A stretch of DNA of 5,454 bases, from NCBI GenBank assembly GCA_027311205.1, contig DAICZI010000152.1, positions 1 through 5,454 of the forward strand, given 5' to 3'. Numbering within the stretch: the first letter of the stretch is position 1; the number at the start of each line of letters is the position of its first letter. This DNA is from Beijerinckiaceae bacterium (GTDB lineage Bacteria; Pseudomonadota; Alphaproteobacteria; Rhizobiales; Beijerinckiaceae). Under the pieces are notes generated by a model, which was not told the DNA's origin, did not search any database, and saw only the letters and a list, made by a program, of their open reading frames with translations. Below are positions 1 to 5,454 of the stretch, in pieces. Position numbers and translations under genes: made by a program.

Positions 1-41
1 GTTTTGGGCATGTGAAGGGGCAACCCGATGGATGGGTGAGT

Positions 42-1130
42 ATGGATCAGATCATGATGACAGGCAAAAGCAAAGTGTGGACTTTGGCCGCGCCGCGACG
101 CTGGATTCTGGCTGGCATGGCTGTGCTTGCCGGATCGCTCGGACAAGCTTCGGCGACCACCATCAGCGATGCCCAGTTCCAGCGCTTTGTGCAGGGGCTC
201 TGGCCGCTGGCGCATGCACGCGGTGTCTCACGCCAAACCTATCAGGCGGCTTTTGCCGGGCTGACGCCGGATCAAACGGTGCTCGACAATCTGCACCATC
301 AGGCGGAATTTCATAAGACCAAGGCGCAGTACCTCGGTTCGGCCGTTTCCGACAAACGGGTGAAGAAGGGGCGGCTGCAGGCCCAGGCATGGCTGACCAC
401 GCTCAGCAAGGTCACCAAAACTTTCGGCGTTGATTCGACCATCATCATGGGCGTCTGGGGCATGGAATCGAATTATGGCGGCTTTGCCGGCAATAAATCG
501 GTGGTGCGCTCGCTGGCGACGCTGGCCAGCGTGCATTATCGCGGCAACTATTTCCGCAATGAACTGCTCTATGCCCTGAAAATCCTGCAACATGGCGACA
601 TCACGCCGGACAAGATGACCGGTTCCTGGGCGGGCGCGATGGGGCAGACGCAGTTCATGCCCTCAAGCTTTGCCAGCTATGCGGTGGATTTCGAGCATAA
701 TGGACGCCGCGACATCTGGACGAGCATCCCCGACGCGCTGGCCTCGACCGCAAATTTCCTGCATCGCCATGGCTGGATCGCCGGGGAACGCTGGGGCTAT
801 GAAATTCTGTTGCCGCGCGGTTATAATCTGGCGAACCGTCATCTTGGGCAATATCTGAGTTTTGGCTTTTGGGCGAAGCAGGGTCTGCGGCGGGCCGACG
901 GCCATCCGCTGCCGCATTTTGGCAAGGCCTCGCTGGTGATGCCGGTGGGTCTCGCCGGGCCGAAGTTTCTGGTCACCCATAATTTCAAGGTGATTCGCTC
1001 CTATAATAACTCGTTGTCCTACGCGCTGGGCGTGGCCTTGCTTGGGGACCGCATTGCCGGTGAGCCGCCGCTGGTGACGCCATGGCCGGGCCAGGACACC
1101 CATGGTGCGTTGGCGCAGGGTAATCGCTGA
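42..1130 (+). CDS. Lytic murein transglycosylase, MltB-like (SLT_2 fold), secreted
   Basis: This is a periplasmic peptidoglycan-cleaving enzyme that should cut the MurNAc-GlcNAc bond with formation of 1,6-anhydro-MurNAc. Numbered from ATG 42 (362 residues), residues 1-38 form a signal peptide: a basic stretch around PRR, a hydrophobic core ([14 protein letters not shown]) and a likely cut after ASA. The predicted catalytic Glu is E142 in [11 protein letters not shown]. The family motif [17 protein letters not shown] lies at 194-210, and the terminal motif [14 protein letters not shown] at 327-340. The protein has no cysteine, so it is not a lipoprotein like E. coli MltB. It ends soon after the catalytic domain, and I see no C-terminal peptidoglycan-binding domain, which many alphaproteobacterial relatives carry. 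The start is uncertain: GTG 12, GTG 36, ATG 54 and ATG 57 are in frame and none has a strong ribosome site. ATG 42 keeps the whole signal peptide. The promoter would lie before the window. Confidence 0.93.
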   Translation: MDQIMMTGKSKVWTLAAPRRWILAGMAVLAGSLGQASATTISDAQFQRFVQGLWPLAHARGVSRQTYQAAFAGLTPDQTVLDNLHHQAEFHKTKAQYLGSAVSDKRVKKGRLQAQAWLTTLSKVTKTFGVDSTIIMGVWGMESNYGGFAGNKSVVRSLATLASVHYRGNYFRNELLYALKILQHGDITPDKMTGSWAGAMGQTQFMPSSFASYAVDFEHNGRRDIWTSIPDALASTANFLHRHGWIAGERWGYEILLPRGYNLANRHLGQYLSFGFWAKQGLRRADGHPLPHFGKASLVMPVGLAGPKFLVTHNFKVIRSYNNSLSYALGVALLGDRIAGEPPLVTPWPGQDTHGALAQGNR

Positions 1131-1148
1131 GGCGTAGTGCTCGCGGCT

Positions 1149-1421
1149 TCAGTCAGCCGAAGGCAGGCGCCGCATCGTGAATTCGATGCGACCGTCGGGA
1201 AGTTCGCGCCATGCCTCGACTTCGCTCATATAGGCAGCTTTGGGGAAGCGTTCGAGCCATGTGCGGGCCTCGGCGCGCGCCTCCTCGCGCGGCAAAATGA
1301 AGGTCTCGCGCCGCCACAGTGACCCTGTGGTGGAGTGACGGGCGCGTTGACCGAGCGCCTTGGCGACGTCAGCAGGTGTGGTCTTTTGACTGCGCACGAC
1401 TCCACTCCGCACAGAAAGCAT
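1149..1421 (-). CDS. Uncharacterised 90-residue protein downstream of cca
   Basis: I do not recognise a named domain. The first 35 residues are basic and probably flexible. The rest reads like a small folded unit: an acidic/basic helix (about residues 45-60, PREEARAEARTWLERFP) followed by two likely strands, roughly AYMSEVEAWREL and GRIEFTMRRL. There is no signal peptide, membrane segment or cysteine. It lies 31 bases after the cca stop on the same strand and is probably the last gene of that operon. No other plausible gene covers this stretch. The start is uncertain. ATG 1421 has AGGA only 2 bases upstream. An in-frame GTG at 1397 (codon 9) has GGAG at 1405-1408 with a better 7-base spacer and would give 82 residues. 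Reality is supported by context, by the well-ordered C-terminal half and by the lack of competition, not by a family match. Confidence 0.65.
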   Translation of the reverse strand: MLSVRSGVVRSQKTTPADVAKALGQRARHSTTGSLWRRETFILPREEARAEARTWLERFPKAAYMSEVEAWRELPDGRIEFTMRRLPSAD

Positions 1422-1452
1422 GATCCTGCCATATGTGCGCTGCTGAAGCGAA

Positions 1453-2682
1453 TCACGGGGATGGCGGGTTCGCGCGGTTGATGGCCTGCTCCAGAAGGCT
1501 GGCGATGGCGGCGGGCTCCCTGGGAAATCCGGCCCTGATCCACGCCGCCTGAAAGCCTTTCAGCACCTGCCCGACTGCGGGGCCGCGCAAGCGTGATCTG
1601 CTGATGACATCGGCTCCTGAAACGGGCAGCACAGGGACCGTTGTTTGCAGCAAAAACTGCCGGGCCGCTGGTTGTGGGGTCTGATGAGCCTCAGCTTCCC
1701 ATAAGGTGAGGCCGTCAAGGGCGCCGTTTTGCCCAAACTCGAACATCAGGCGGCGCAACTCATCGTGCGTGGCCGCAGGGTGGCAAGACTTCAGCCGCAC
1801 CAGGGCTCTTGCCGCCCGAGCCAGCCGTTCCGCCTCGCGGTTGGAGAGGCGCAGGCGCTCATGCAGGCGGGCCGCGTCTTCGGGCACCATGACAAAGGCC
1901 GCGCCAAGGCTCAGCAGCGCATCGGACCATGGAGCCTGCGCCAGCATGGACGCCAGCCGTCGCGGCTGCTCGATGCCGCCCACCAGCAACTGGCCCAGCC
2001 CCATGTCAGCCATGACCTCCAGCGTTGCAGCAACGTCCGGCGCTTGCATCAGGCGCAGCAATTCGGCCCGCACCCGCTCATGGGACAGGCTCAGCAAGCC
2101 AACGCGCTGGCGCAGGATGGCGGCCAGCGCCGCTTTGTCGGGCACACCGCGCCCGTAGCTGGCATGAAAGCGGAAGAACCGCAGGCTGCGCAGATAATCT
2201 TCGCGGATGCGCTGATCCGGATCGCCAATGAAGCGCACGCGCCGGGCTTTGATGTCGGCCAATCCGCCCAGGGTGTCATGCAGCTTGCCGGACTGATCCA
2301 GCGACAGCGCATTGATGGTGAAATCACGCCGCGCGGCATCGGCGGCAAAATCGCGGCCAAAAAGCACTTTGGCGTGGCGGCCATCGGTTTCGATATCCTC
2401 GCGCAGGGTTGTCACCTCAAAGAGGCGTCCGGAGATGACCAGCGATACCGTGCCATGCTGCAACCCGACAGGCACAATCTTGAAGGCGGCATGGCGTGCC
2501 CGCGCCATCACTTCCTCGGGGAGCGCCGTGGTTGCCAGGTCGATATCGCTCAACGGAATGTCGAGCAGAATGTTGCGCACGGCACCGCCAATGATGCGGG
2601 TTTCCTCGCCCCCGCCATTGAGACAGGCCATCAATTGCGCCACCGCCGGATCGGCCAGCAAGGCATCAAAGGGGCTGCTCAC
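1453..2682 (-). CDS. cca: CCA tRNA nucleotidyltransferase (class II polymerase-beta family)
   Basis: This cytoplasmic enzyme adds or repairs the 3'-terminal CCA of tRNAs using CTP and ATP. The 409-residue protein has the class II order of motifs: GGAVRN at 32-37, the metal-binding pair D46 and D48 in LSDIDLATT, RRDFTINAL at 118-126, the nucleotide-selecting EDYLR at 161-165 (EDxxR type), and HERVRAE at 201-207 (ERxxxE). No HD phosphohydrolase domain is evident. The start is GTG 2682, supported by AGGA at 2690-2693 with a 7-base spacer, and by a GTGA overlap with the stop of the preceding membrane-protein gene. Poly(A) polymerase (PcnB) shares this fold. CCA addition is preferred because alphaproteobacteria need a CCA enzyme and this single-copy style is their usual one, but that is family knowledge and not seen directly. 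CC-only or A-only activity cannot be excluded from motifs alone. Confidence 0.95.
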   Translation of the reverse strand: MSSPFDALLADPAVAQLMACLNGGGEETRIIGGAVRNILLDIPLSDIDLATTALPEEVMARARHAAFKIVPVGLQHGTVSLVISGRLFEVTTLREDIETDGRHAKVLFGRDFAADAARRDFTINALSLDQSGKLHDTLGGLADIKARRVRFIGDPDQRIREDYLRSLRFFRFHASYGRGVPDKAALAAILRQRVGLLSLSHERVRAELLRLMQAPDVAATLEVMADMGLGQLLVGGIEQPRRLASMLAQAPWSDALLSLGAAFVMVPEDAARLHERLRLSNREAERLARAARALVRLKSCHPAATHDELRRLMFEFGQNGALDGLTLWEAEAHQTPQPAARQFLLQTTVPVLPVSGADVISRSRLRGPAVGQVLKGFQAAWIRAGFPREPAAIASLLEQAINRANPPSP

Positions 2683-2942
2683 GGATTGATCCTGCCGCCA
2701 GTCAAATGGCCGTTGACAATGCGGGCGGGTGCATAAGTACCCTGGCGGGCCGGCAGGATCAGGGTCATGGCCAGAGTGCCGATAATGGCGCTCACCAGCC
2801 CGGCGATGATCAGCCAGGTGAGATGACTGCGCGACCAGTGGCTGCCGGGGGCGAGCAAATCGCCAGAAAATCGTGCCGTGAGGGCGTAAAGCGCAAAGGG
2901 CAGCGCGAACAGCACCAAAGGCTCAAGCAACTCGGGGTCCAT
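2679..2942 (-). CDS. Small two-helix inner-membrane protein, DUF6111-like
   Basis: This 87-residue protein has two predicted membrane helices, roughly residues 6-23 (LEPLVLFALPFALYALTA) and 40-64 (within HLTWLIIAGLVSAIIGTLAM and following). A short tail ends YAPARIVNGHLTGGRINP. This shape and the Y-x-P-A-x-x-x-N/D-G-x-x-x-x-G-R tail match my recollection of the alphaproteobacterial DUF6111 family, whose function is unknown. The linker between the helices is basic/polar (HWSRSH). The start at ATG 2942 is decided by a strong GGAGG at 2947-2951 with a 4-base spacer, and by a TAATG junction with the upstream NUDIX gene. A longer reading from 2996 would add 18 residues that lie wholly inside the NUDIX gene and is unlikely. 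Its stop overlaps the GTG of cca, so translation of the two is probably coupled. Confidence 0.87.
   Translation of the reverse strand: MDPELLEPLVLFALPFALYALTARFSGDLLAPGSHWSRSHLTWLIIAGLVSAIIGTLAMTLILPARQGTYAPARIVNGHLTGGRINP
2690..2693 (-). promoter_or_regulatory. Ribosome binding site for cca (AGGA)
   Basis: AGGA on the minus strand lies 7 bases before the GTG start of cca, inside the last codons of the membrane-protein gene. It supports the GTG start over internal alternatives. Confidence 0.6.
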
Positions 2943-3559
2943 TATGCCTCCAACCGTGTCGCCAGATGGCGGATGATGCCCGCCGTGGCACCCCAAATCA
3001 ATTCACCGTCCCACATCATAGCATCAAAGCTGCGCTCGCGACCCTTGAACATCCGGGTTTGTCGCGAGAAACGTGCCGGATCGAGCGCGATGGCCAGTGG
3101 TACCTCAAAGACCCGCGCGACTTCCTCGAAGTTGGGAGCAAGTTCGAGGGGCGGCACAAGGCGGGCCACAAGCGGCAGGATGCGATAGCCGGTGCCGGTT
3201 TGCCAGGCATCAAGCCAGCCGATCGGCTCGACATGACGGGCGGCGAGGCCGATTTCCTCCTCAGCCTCACGCAAGGCGGTTGCCAAGGGTGAAGTGTCGC
3301 CAGCGTCGACCTTGCCGCCAGGAAAGGCAACCTGGCCGGAATGATCGCGCAAATGCCCGGCGCGGCGGGTAAGGAGCAAAGTCGCGCCACCGCGATGATC
3401 AACAAGGCCGACCAGCACGGCGGCGGGCCGGGCAGCGAGGCCCTGGTGCTCGTCAGCGGCCATCTGGTCGCCCCGCGTCATGGCGTGGGCACGGGCGAAC
3501 ACATCCTGCGGCAAATCGAGGTGCAGGGAGTGCCTGGCACGGGCAAAAATGTCGCTCAT
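2942..3559 (-). CDS. NUDIX hydrolase, CoA pyrophosphatase type (UPF0035/NudL-like)
   Basis: This cytoplasmic hydrolase probably splits coenzyme A or its derivatives into 3',5'-ADP and 4'-phosphopantetheine. The 205-residue protein shows the UPF0035 signature that marks CoA-type NUDIX enzymes: LLTRR at 62-66, then HLRDHSGQ and FPGG ending at 82. The NUDIX box follows, with the catalytic metal-binding helix REAEEEIGL at 97-105. As in E. coli NudL, as I recall it, the box is one residue longer than the classic MutT form and has Asp (D88) where MutT has Glu. A later segment, GYRILPLVARLVPP to EEVARVFEVPLAIAL, also resembles NudL. The start at ATG 3559 overlaps the preceding DUF1285 stop as ATGA, and the ribosome site is weak (GAAGA). 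The stop TAA shares one base with the next ATG. Activity on other nucleotide diphosphates is possible, and the physiological substrate is not shown by sequence. Confidence 0.93.
   Translation of the reverse strand: MSDIFARARHSLHLDLPQDVFARAHAMTRGDQMAADEHQGLAARPAAVLVGLVDHRGGATLLLTRRAGHLRDHSGQVAFPGGKVDAGDTSPLATALREAEEEIGLAARHVEPIGWLDAWQTGTGYRILPLVARLVPPLELAPNFEEVARVFEVPLAIALDPARFSRQTRMFKGRERSFDAMMWDGELIWGATAGIIRHLATRLEA
2947..2951 (-). promoter_or_regulatory. Ribosome binding site for the DUF6111-like gene (GGAGG)
   Basis: GGAGG on the minus strand lies 4 bases before ATG 2942, within the final codons of the NUDIX gene. It is the strongest Shine-Dalgarno match in the operon and fixes the 87-residue start. 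Confidence 0.75.
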
Positions 3560-4140
3560 GCCAAATCTTCGAGGCTTCGGGCGGGGGCTATCGGGAAAAA
3601 GCTGCCGCGCGAGGCGATGCCCAGCCAGTCGTCGCCCTCATGGGGGTGCACTTCAGCCTGGTTCATCAGGTCCGTGGTCGCGGCGCGGCTGAACAAGGCC
3701 CAAAGCCCGCCATGCACCAGAACATAGGGTTTTAGGCCGTCATGCGCGCCACTCTCGAAACGCAGGGGCTGCAAGGGTCCGAGGGCGACGGTGTCACCCA
3801 CCTGGGTCAGCGCGTTCAGGCCTTCGGTGCCGACGGTGATGCTGACCACCACAAAAGGCGCATCCTCGACGGTGACGGCAACCTTCTCGACCGGTGTCAC
3901 CAGCCGGTAGCCCTCTTCATCCTTGCGCAGGATAGATGAAAACATCCGCACCATTTGCGGACGCAAAATTGGCGTGCCACGGTAATACCATGTGCCATCG
4001 CGGGCGATGCGCATGTCAATGTCGCCACAAAACGGCGGCGTCCAGGAATCGACCGGCGGCGCTCCGCGACTCGGTCGCCCTTCGAGGCCGCGCAGCAAAT
4101 CCGGGATGTCGATCTTTTCGGTTTTCATGCTTGTCGCCAT
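3556..4140 (-). CDS. DUF1285 domain protein of unknown function
   Basis: This 194-residue soluble protein belongs to the DUF1285 family. The diagnostic core is visible: PPFCGDIDMRIARDGTWYY at 35-53, RGTPILRPQMVRMFSSILR at 54-72, and LVTPVEKVAVTVEDAPF at 80-96. The C-terminal part is also predicted to be rich in strands (VVVSITVGT, YVLVHGGLWALFSRA). No catalytic motif, signal peptide or membrane helix is seen, and the family has no established biochemical role that I know of. It is the first gene of the minus-strand block, and its stop overlaps the NUDIX start by 4 bases. Two starts are possible, ATG 4140 and ATG 4128 (four residues shorter), and neither has a good ribosome site. The N-terminal 25 residues look flexible, so the choice hardly affects the fold. 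Confidence 0.9.
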   Translation of the reverse strand: MATSMKTEKIDIPDLLRGLEGRPSRGAPPVDSWTPPFCGDIDMRIARDGTWYYRGTPILRPQMVRMFSSILRKDEEGYRLVTPVEKVAVTVEDAPFVVVSITVGTEGLNALTQVGDTVALGPLQPLRFESGAHDGLKPYVLVHGGLWALFSRAATTDLMNQAEVHPHEGDDWLGIASRGSFFPIAPARSLEDLA

Positions 4141-4195
4141 AATGCCGCGCGGTTCTGCGCAGATGAAGAGTCCGGCTGTTCATCATGCCACTGAT

Positions 4196-4211
4196 TTCCG
4201 CCTGGCGGGAA
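4196..4211. repeat. Short dyad, possible operator
   Basis: TTCCGCCTGGCGGGAA reads as CCGCC-T-GGCGG (4198-4208), a perfect 5-base inverted repeat around one central base. TTCC/GGAA flanks extend it if one G is bulged. It directly abuts the candidate -35 box of the moxR promoter. It could bind a regulator, but a match of this size also arises by chance in GC-rich DNA. Confidence 0.3.
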
Positions 4212-4239
4212 TCGACATTCAGCCGCAGAGGCTTATTTT
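4212..4239 (+). promoter_or_regulatory. Candidate sigma-70-type promoter for moxR-DUF58
   Basis: TCGACA (4212-4217, five of six to TTGACA) and TATTTT (4234-4239, four of six to TATAAT, with the key A2 and T6) are separated by 16 bases. Transcription would begin near 4246 and give a leader of about 33 bases with a ribosome site at 4269-4273. The TATTTT lies in the most AT-rich patch of the spacer. This is a reading by eye and unproven. Confidence 0.35.
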
Positions 4240-4268
4240 CAGCCCTGTGATTCATGCCGCAAGCACTC

Positions 4269-4273
4269 GGGAG
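4269..4273 (+). promoter_or_regulatory. Ribosome binding site for moxR (GGGAG)
   Basis: GGGAG ends 5 bases before ATG 4279 and supports that start. No other in-frame start with a site of this quality lies nearby. Confidence 0.6.
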
Positions 4274-4278
4274 ACGCA

Positions 4279-5307
4279 ATGAACAATCCTTGGAACAATC
4301 CAGTCGAGGCCAAGCCCGTCGCGCTTGAAACCGGCATTGCCGAGGCGACCGAAGCCGCCATTGCCCGCATTGGCGCTGTGCGGGCAGCCGTTGGTGCGGT
4401 GATATTCGGGCAGGAGCGGGTTGTTGACGAGGTGCTGGTGACGCTTTTCAGCGGCGGCCATGGCCTGCTTGTCGGCGTGCCTGGGCTGGCCAAGACCCGG
4501 CTAGTTGAAACTCTCGGCATTGTGCTCGGCCTTGATGCCCGCCGCGTGCAGTTTACGCCTGATTTGATGCCCGCCGATATTCTCGGCTCGGAAATTCTTG
4601 AGGAAGGCGCTGATCGCAAGCGGAGTTTCCGGTTTCTGCAAGGGCCGATTTTCGCGCAATTGCTCATGGCCGATGAAATCAACCGCGCCAGTCCGCGGAC
4701 CCAATCGGCGCTGTTGCAGGCCATGCAGGAGCATCATGTCAGCGTTGCGGGTGTGCGCTATGATCTGCCCAAACCCTTTCATGTGCTGGCCACCCAGAAC
4801 CCGCTGGAGCAAGAGGGCACCTACCCTCTGCCGGAGGCGCAGCTTGATCGCTTTTTGCTCCAGATTGACGTCGATTATCCGGATCGTGAAGCCGAAAAGC
4901 GGATTTTGATCGAAACAACCGGTGCCTCCGAGGCGGTGGCGCAAAAGGTGATGGATGGCGAGGGTCTGGCCGCGGTGCAGCGACTGGTCCGCCGCATGCC
5001 GGTTGGAGCCGCCGTGGTCGATGCCATTCTTGATCTGGTGCGTGCCGCGCGACCCGGCGAGGGTGAGGGCGACAGGAATATCAAGTCTCTGATTTCTTGG
5101 GGGCCGGGGCCGCGCGCGGCGCAGGCCTTGATGCTGGCTGTGCGGGCGCGGGCGCTGATTGACGGGCGGCTTGCACCCTCGCGCGCTGATGTGGCGGCGC
5201 TGGCTGAACCGGTTCTGAAACACCGCATGGCCCTGACATTTGCCGCCAGGGCGGAGGGCCAGACGGTTCCCGGCGTCGTCGCCCGCCTGGCGTCGCGGCT
5301 CGCCTGA
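4279..5307 (+). CDS. MoxR-family AAA+ ATPase
   Basis: This cytoplasmic AAA+ ATPase, 342 residues, has the normal length for MoxR proteins, which are thought to act as chaperones that remodel or activate partner proteins, often together with DUF58 or VWA-domain proteins. Visible motifs in order are Walker A GVPGLAKT (66-73), Walker B LLMADEIN (128-135), sensor 1 ATQNP (171-175), the arginine-finger region EAQLDRF (186-192), and a sensor 2-like WGPGPRA (274-280) in the C-terminal lid. The segment ALLQAMQEHHVSV (144-156) is typical of MoxR. All nucleotide-binding residues appear intact. The start ATG 4279 has GGGAG 5 bases upstream. The next gene starts one base after the TGA stop, so the two are very likely co-translated. 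The partner or process served here is not shown. I leave the symbol blank because moxR strictly names the methanol-oxidation member. Confidence 0.95.
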   Translation: MNNPWNNPVEAKPVALETGIAEATEAAIARIGAVRAAVGAVIFGQERVVDEVLVTLFSGGHGLLVGVPGLAKTRLVETLGIVLGLDARRVQFTPDLMPADILGSEILEEGADRKRSFRFLQGPIFAQLLMADEINRASPRTQSALLQAMQEHHVSVAGVRYDLPKPFHVLATQNPLEQEGTYPLPEAQLDRFLLQIDVDYPDREAEKRILIETTGASEAVAQKVMDGEGLAAVQRLVRRMPVGAAVVDAILDLVRAARPGEGEGDRNIKSLISWGPGPRAAQALMLAVRARALIDGRLAPSRADVAALAEPVLKHRMALTFAARAEGQTVPGVVARLASRLA

Positions 5308-5308
5308 G

Positions 5309-5454
5309 ATGCCAGCGCTGCGGCCCGATCTTTCGCCCTCTGACATCCGGCTGCAAGGCGAGGCCCTGGCTTTGGCGCGGCGGTTGCCCCTGCTGTTTGC
5401 GTCAGCGCGGCTCGTGGCGGCCAGTGTCATGCATGGGCTGCATGGACGCAGGCG
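5309..5454 (+). CDS. DUF58 domain protein, N-terminal part (cut by window end)
   Basis: Only the first 48 codons are visible, starting at ATG 5309, one base after the MoxR stop. The peptide ends ARLVAASVMHGLHGRR, which matches the beginning of DUF58 proteins, where a V-A-x-x-V-x-x-G-x-H-G-R-R stretch precedes the first conserved block. The region before it (LQGEALALARRLPLLF) looks helical. DUF58 proteins are usually encoded directly after a MoxR ATPase and are presumed functional partners. No independent ribosome site is clear, so the start probably depends on translation of moxR. Total length, any VWA-like fold and downstream genes cannot be judged from this window. Confidence 0.85.
   Translation, partial: MPALRPDLSPSDIRLQGEALALARRLPLLFASARLVAASVMHGLHGRR

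Larger units (their letters stand above)
4141..4278. promoter_or_regulatory. Divergent intergenic region between the DUF1285 block and moxR
   Basis: This 138-base spacer separates the two divergent transcription units and must hold, or lie close to, the promoters for both. A candidate + strand promoter and an adjacent dyad are listed separately. On the minus strand I see only a weak -10-like CATGAT (4182-4187, read in reverse) with no convincing -35 at 16-18 bases, so the start of the five-gene block is not located. Confidence 0.7.

Noticed and set aside
1144..1159. CGGCT-TCAGTC-AGCCG hairpin at the convergent gene junction
   Set aside because: The 5-base stem is perfect, but no T-run follows on either strand, so it is not a convincing intrinsic terminator. 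Rho-dependent ending is as likely.
1422..1430. Shared nonamer GGCAGGATC before the 90-residue ORF and before cca (also at 2688-2696)
   Set aside because: The shared core is just the AGGA ribosome-site sequence. A further copy on the + strand at 2752-2760 sits inside a gene, so chance explains it.
1729..2736. 335-codon open frame on the + strand opposite cca
   Set aside because: It lies antisense to a gene with all class II CCA motifs, its translation is rich in Gln, His, Arg and Ala with no recognisable domain, and long antisense frames are expected in GC-rich DNA.
2943..2996. Upstream extension of the small membrane protein by 18 residues
   Set aside because: The extension lies inside the NUDIX gene in another frame, while ATG 2942 has a strong GGAGG and a TAATG junction.
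4016..4279. 87-codon minus-strand frame covering the divergent spacer and the start of DUF1285
   Set aside because: It overlaps the conserved DUF1285 gene in another frame, has no ribosome site or motif, and would leave no room for the divergent promoters.
4501..5430. 309-codon open frame on the minus strand opposite moxR and DUF58
   Set aside because: It runs antisense across two well-supported genes and their junction, has low-complexity Arg/Gly/His-rich translation and shows no motif.

Overview
The window looks like ordinary chromosomal DNA of a GC-rich alphaproteobacterium, most likely of the order Hyphomicrobiales (Rhizobiales). This rests on the protein families present (an alphaproteobacterial-style MltB transglycosylase, a DUF6111-like small membrane protein, DUF1285, a UPF0035-type NUDIX hydrolase and a MoxR/DUF58 pair) and on their order. 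Genus cannot be fixed from the sequence alone. I see no insertion sequence, phage gene, CRISPR array, tRNA, rRNA or sign of recent transfer.

Layout. On the + strand, 42-1130 encodes a secreted lytic murein transglycosylase. Its 3' end converges, after 18 bases, with a compact minus-strand block of five genes read from 4140 down to 1149. In transcription order these are a DUF1285 protein, a CoA-pyrophosphatase-type NUDIX hydrolase, a two-helix DUF6111-like membrane protein, the tRNA CCA-adding enzyme, and a 90-residue protein of unknown function. The first four are joined by stop/start overlaps (ATGA, TAATG, GTGA) and the fifth follows after 31 bases, so a single operon is likely. A 138-base divergent spacer (4141-4278) separates this block from a + strand MoxR-family AAA+ ATPase (4279-5307). 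One base after its stop begins a DUF58 protein that runs off the window at 5454.

How the genes may work together. MoxR ATPases and DUF58 proteins are commonly co-encoded and are thought to act as a chaperone-like pair, often in envelope or stress functions. The minus-strand block combines tRNA 3'-end maturation (cca) with CoA or nucleotide hydrolysis (NUDIX) and three proteins of unknown role. Their tight coupling implies co-expression but does not by itself show a shared pathway. The transglycosylase is a separate cell-wall gene.

I found no clear new system. The items most worth a second look are the uncharacterised 90-residue ORF behind cca, the overlapping-gene architecture of the block, and a small dyad next to a candidate promoter in the divergent spacer.
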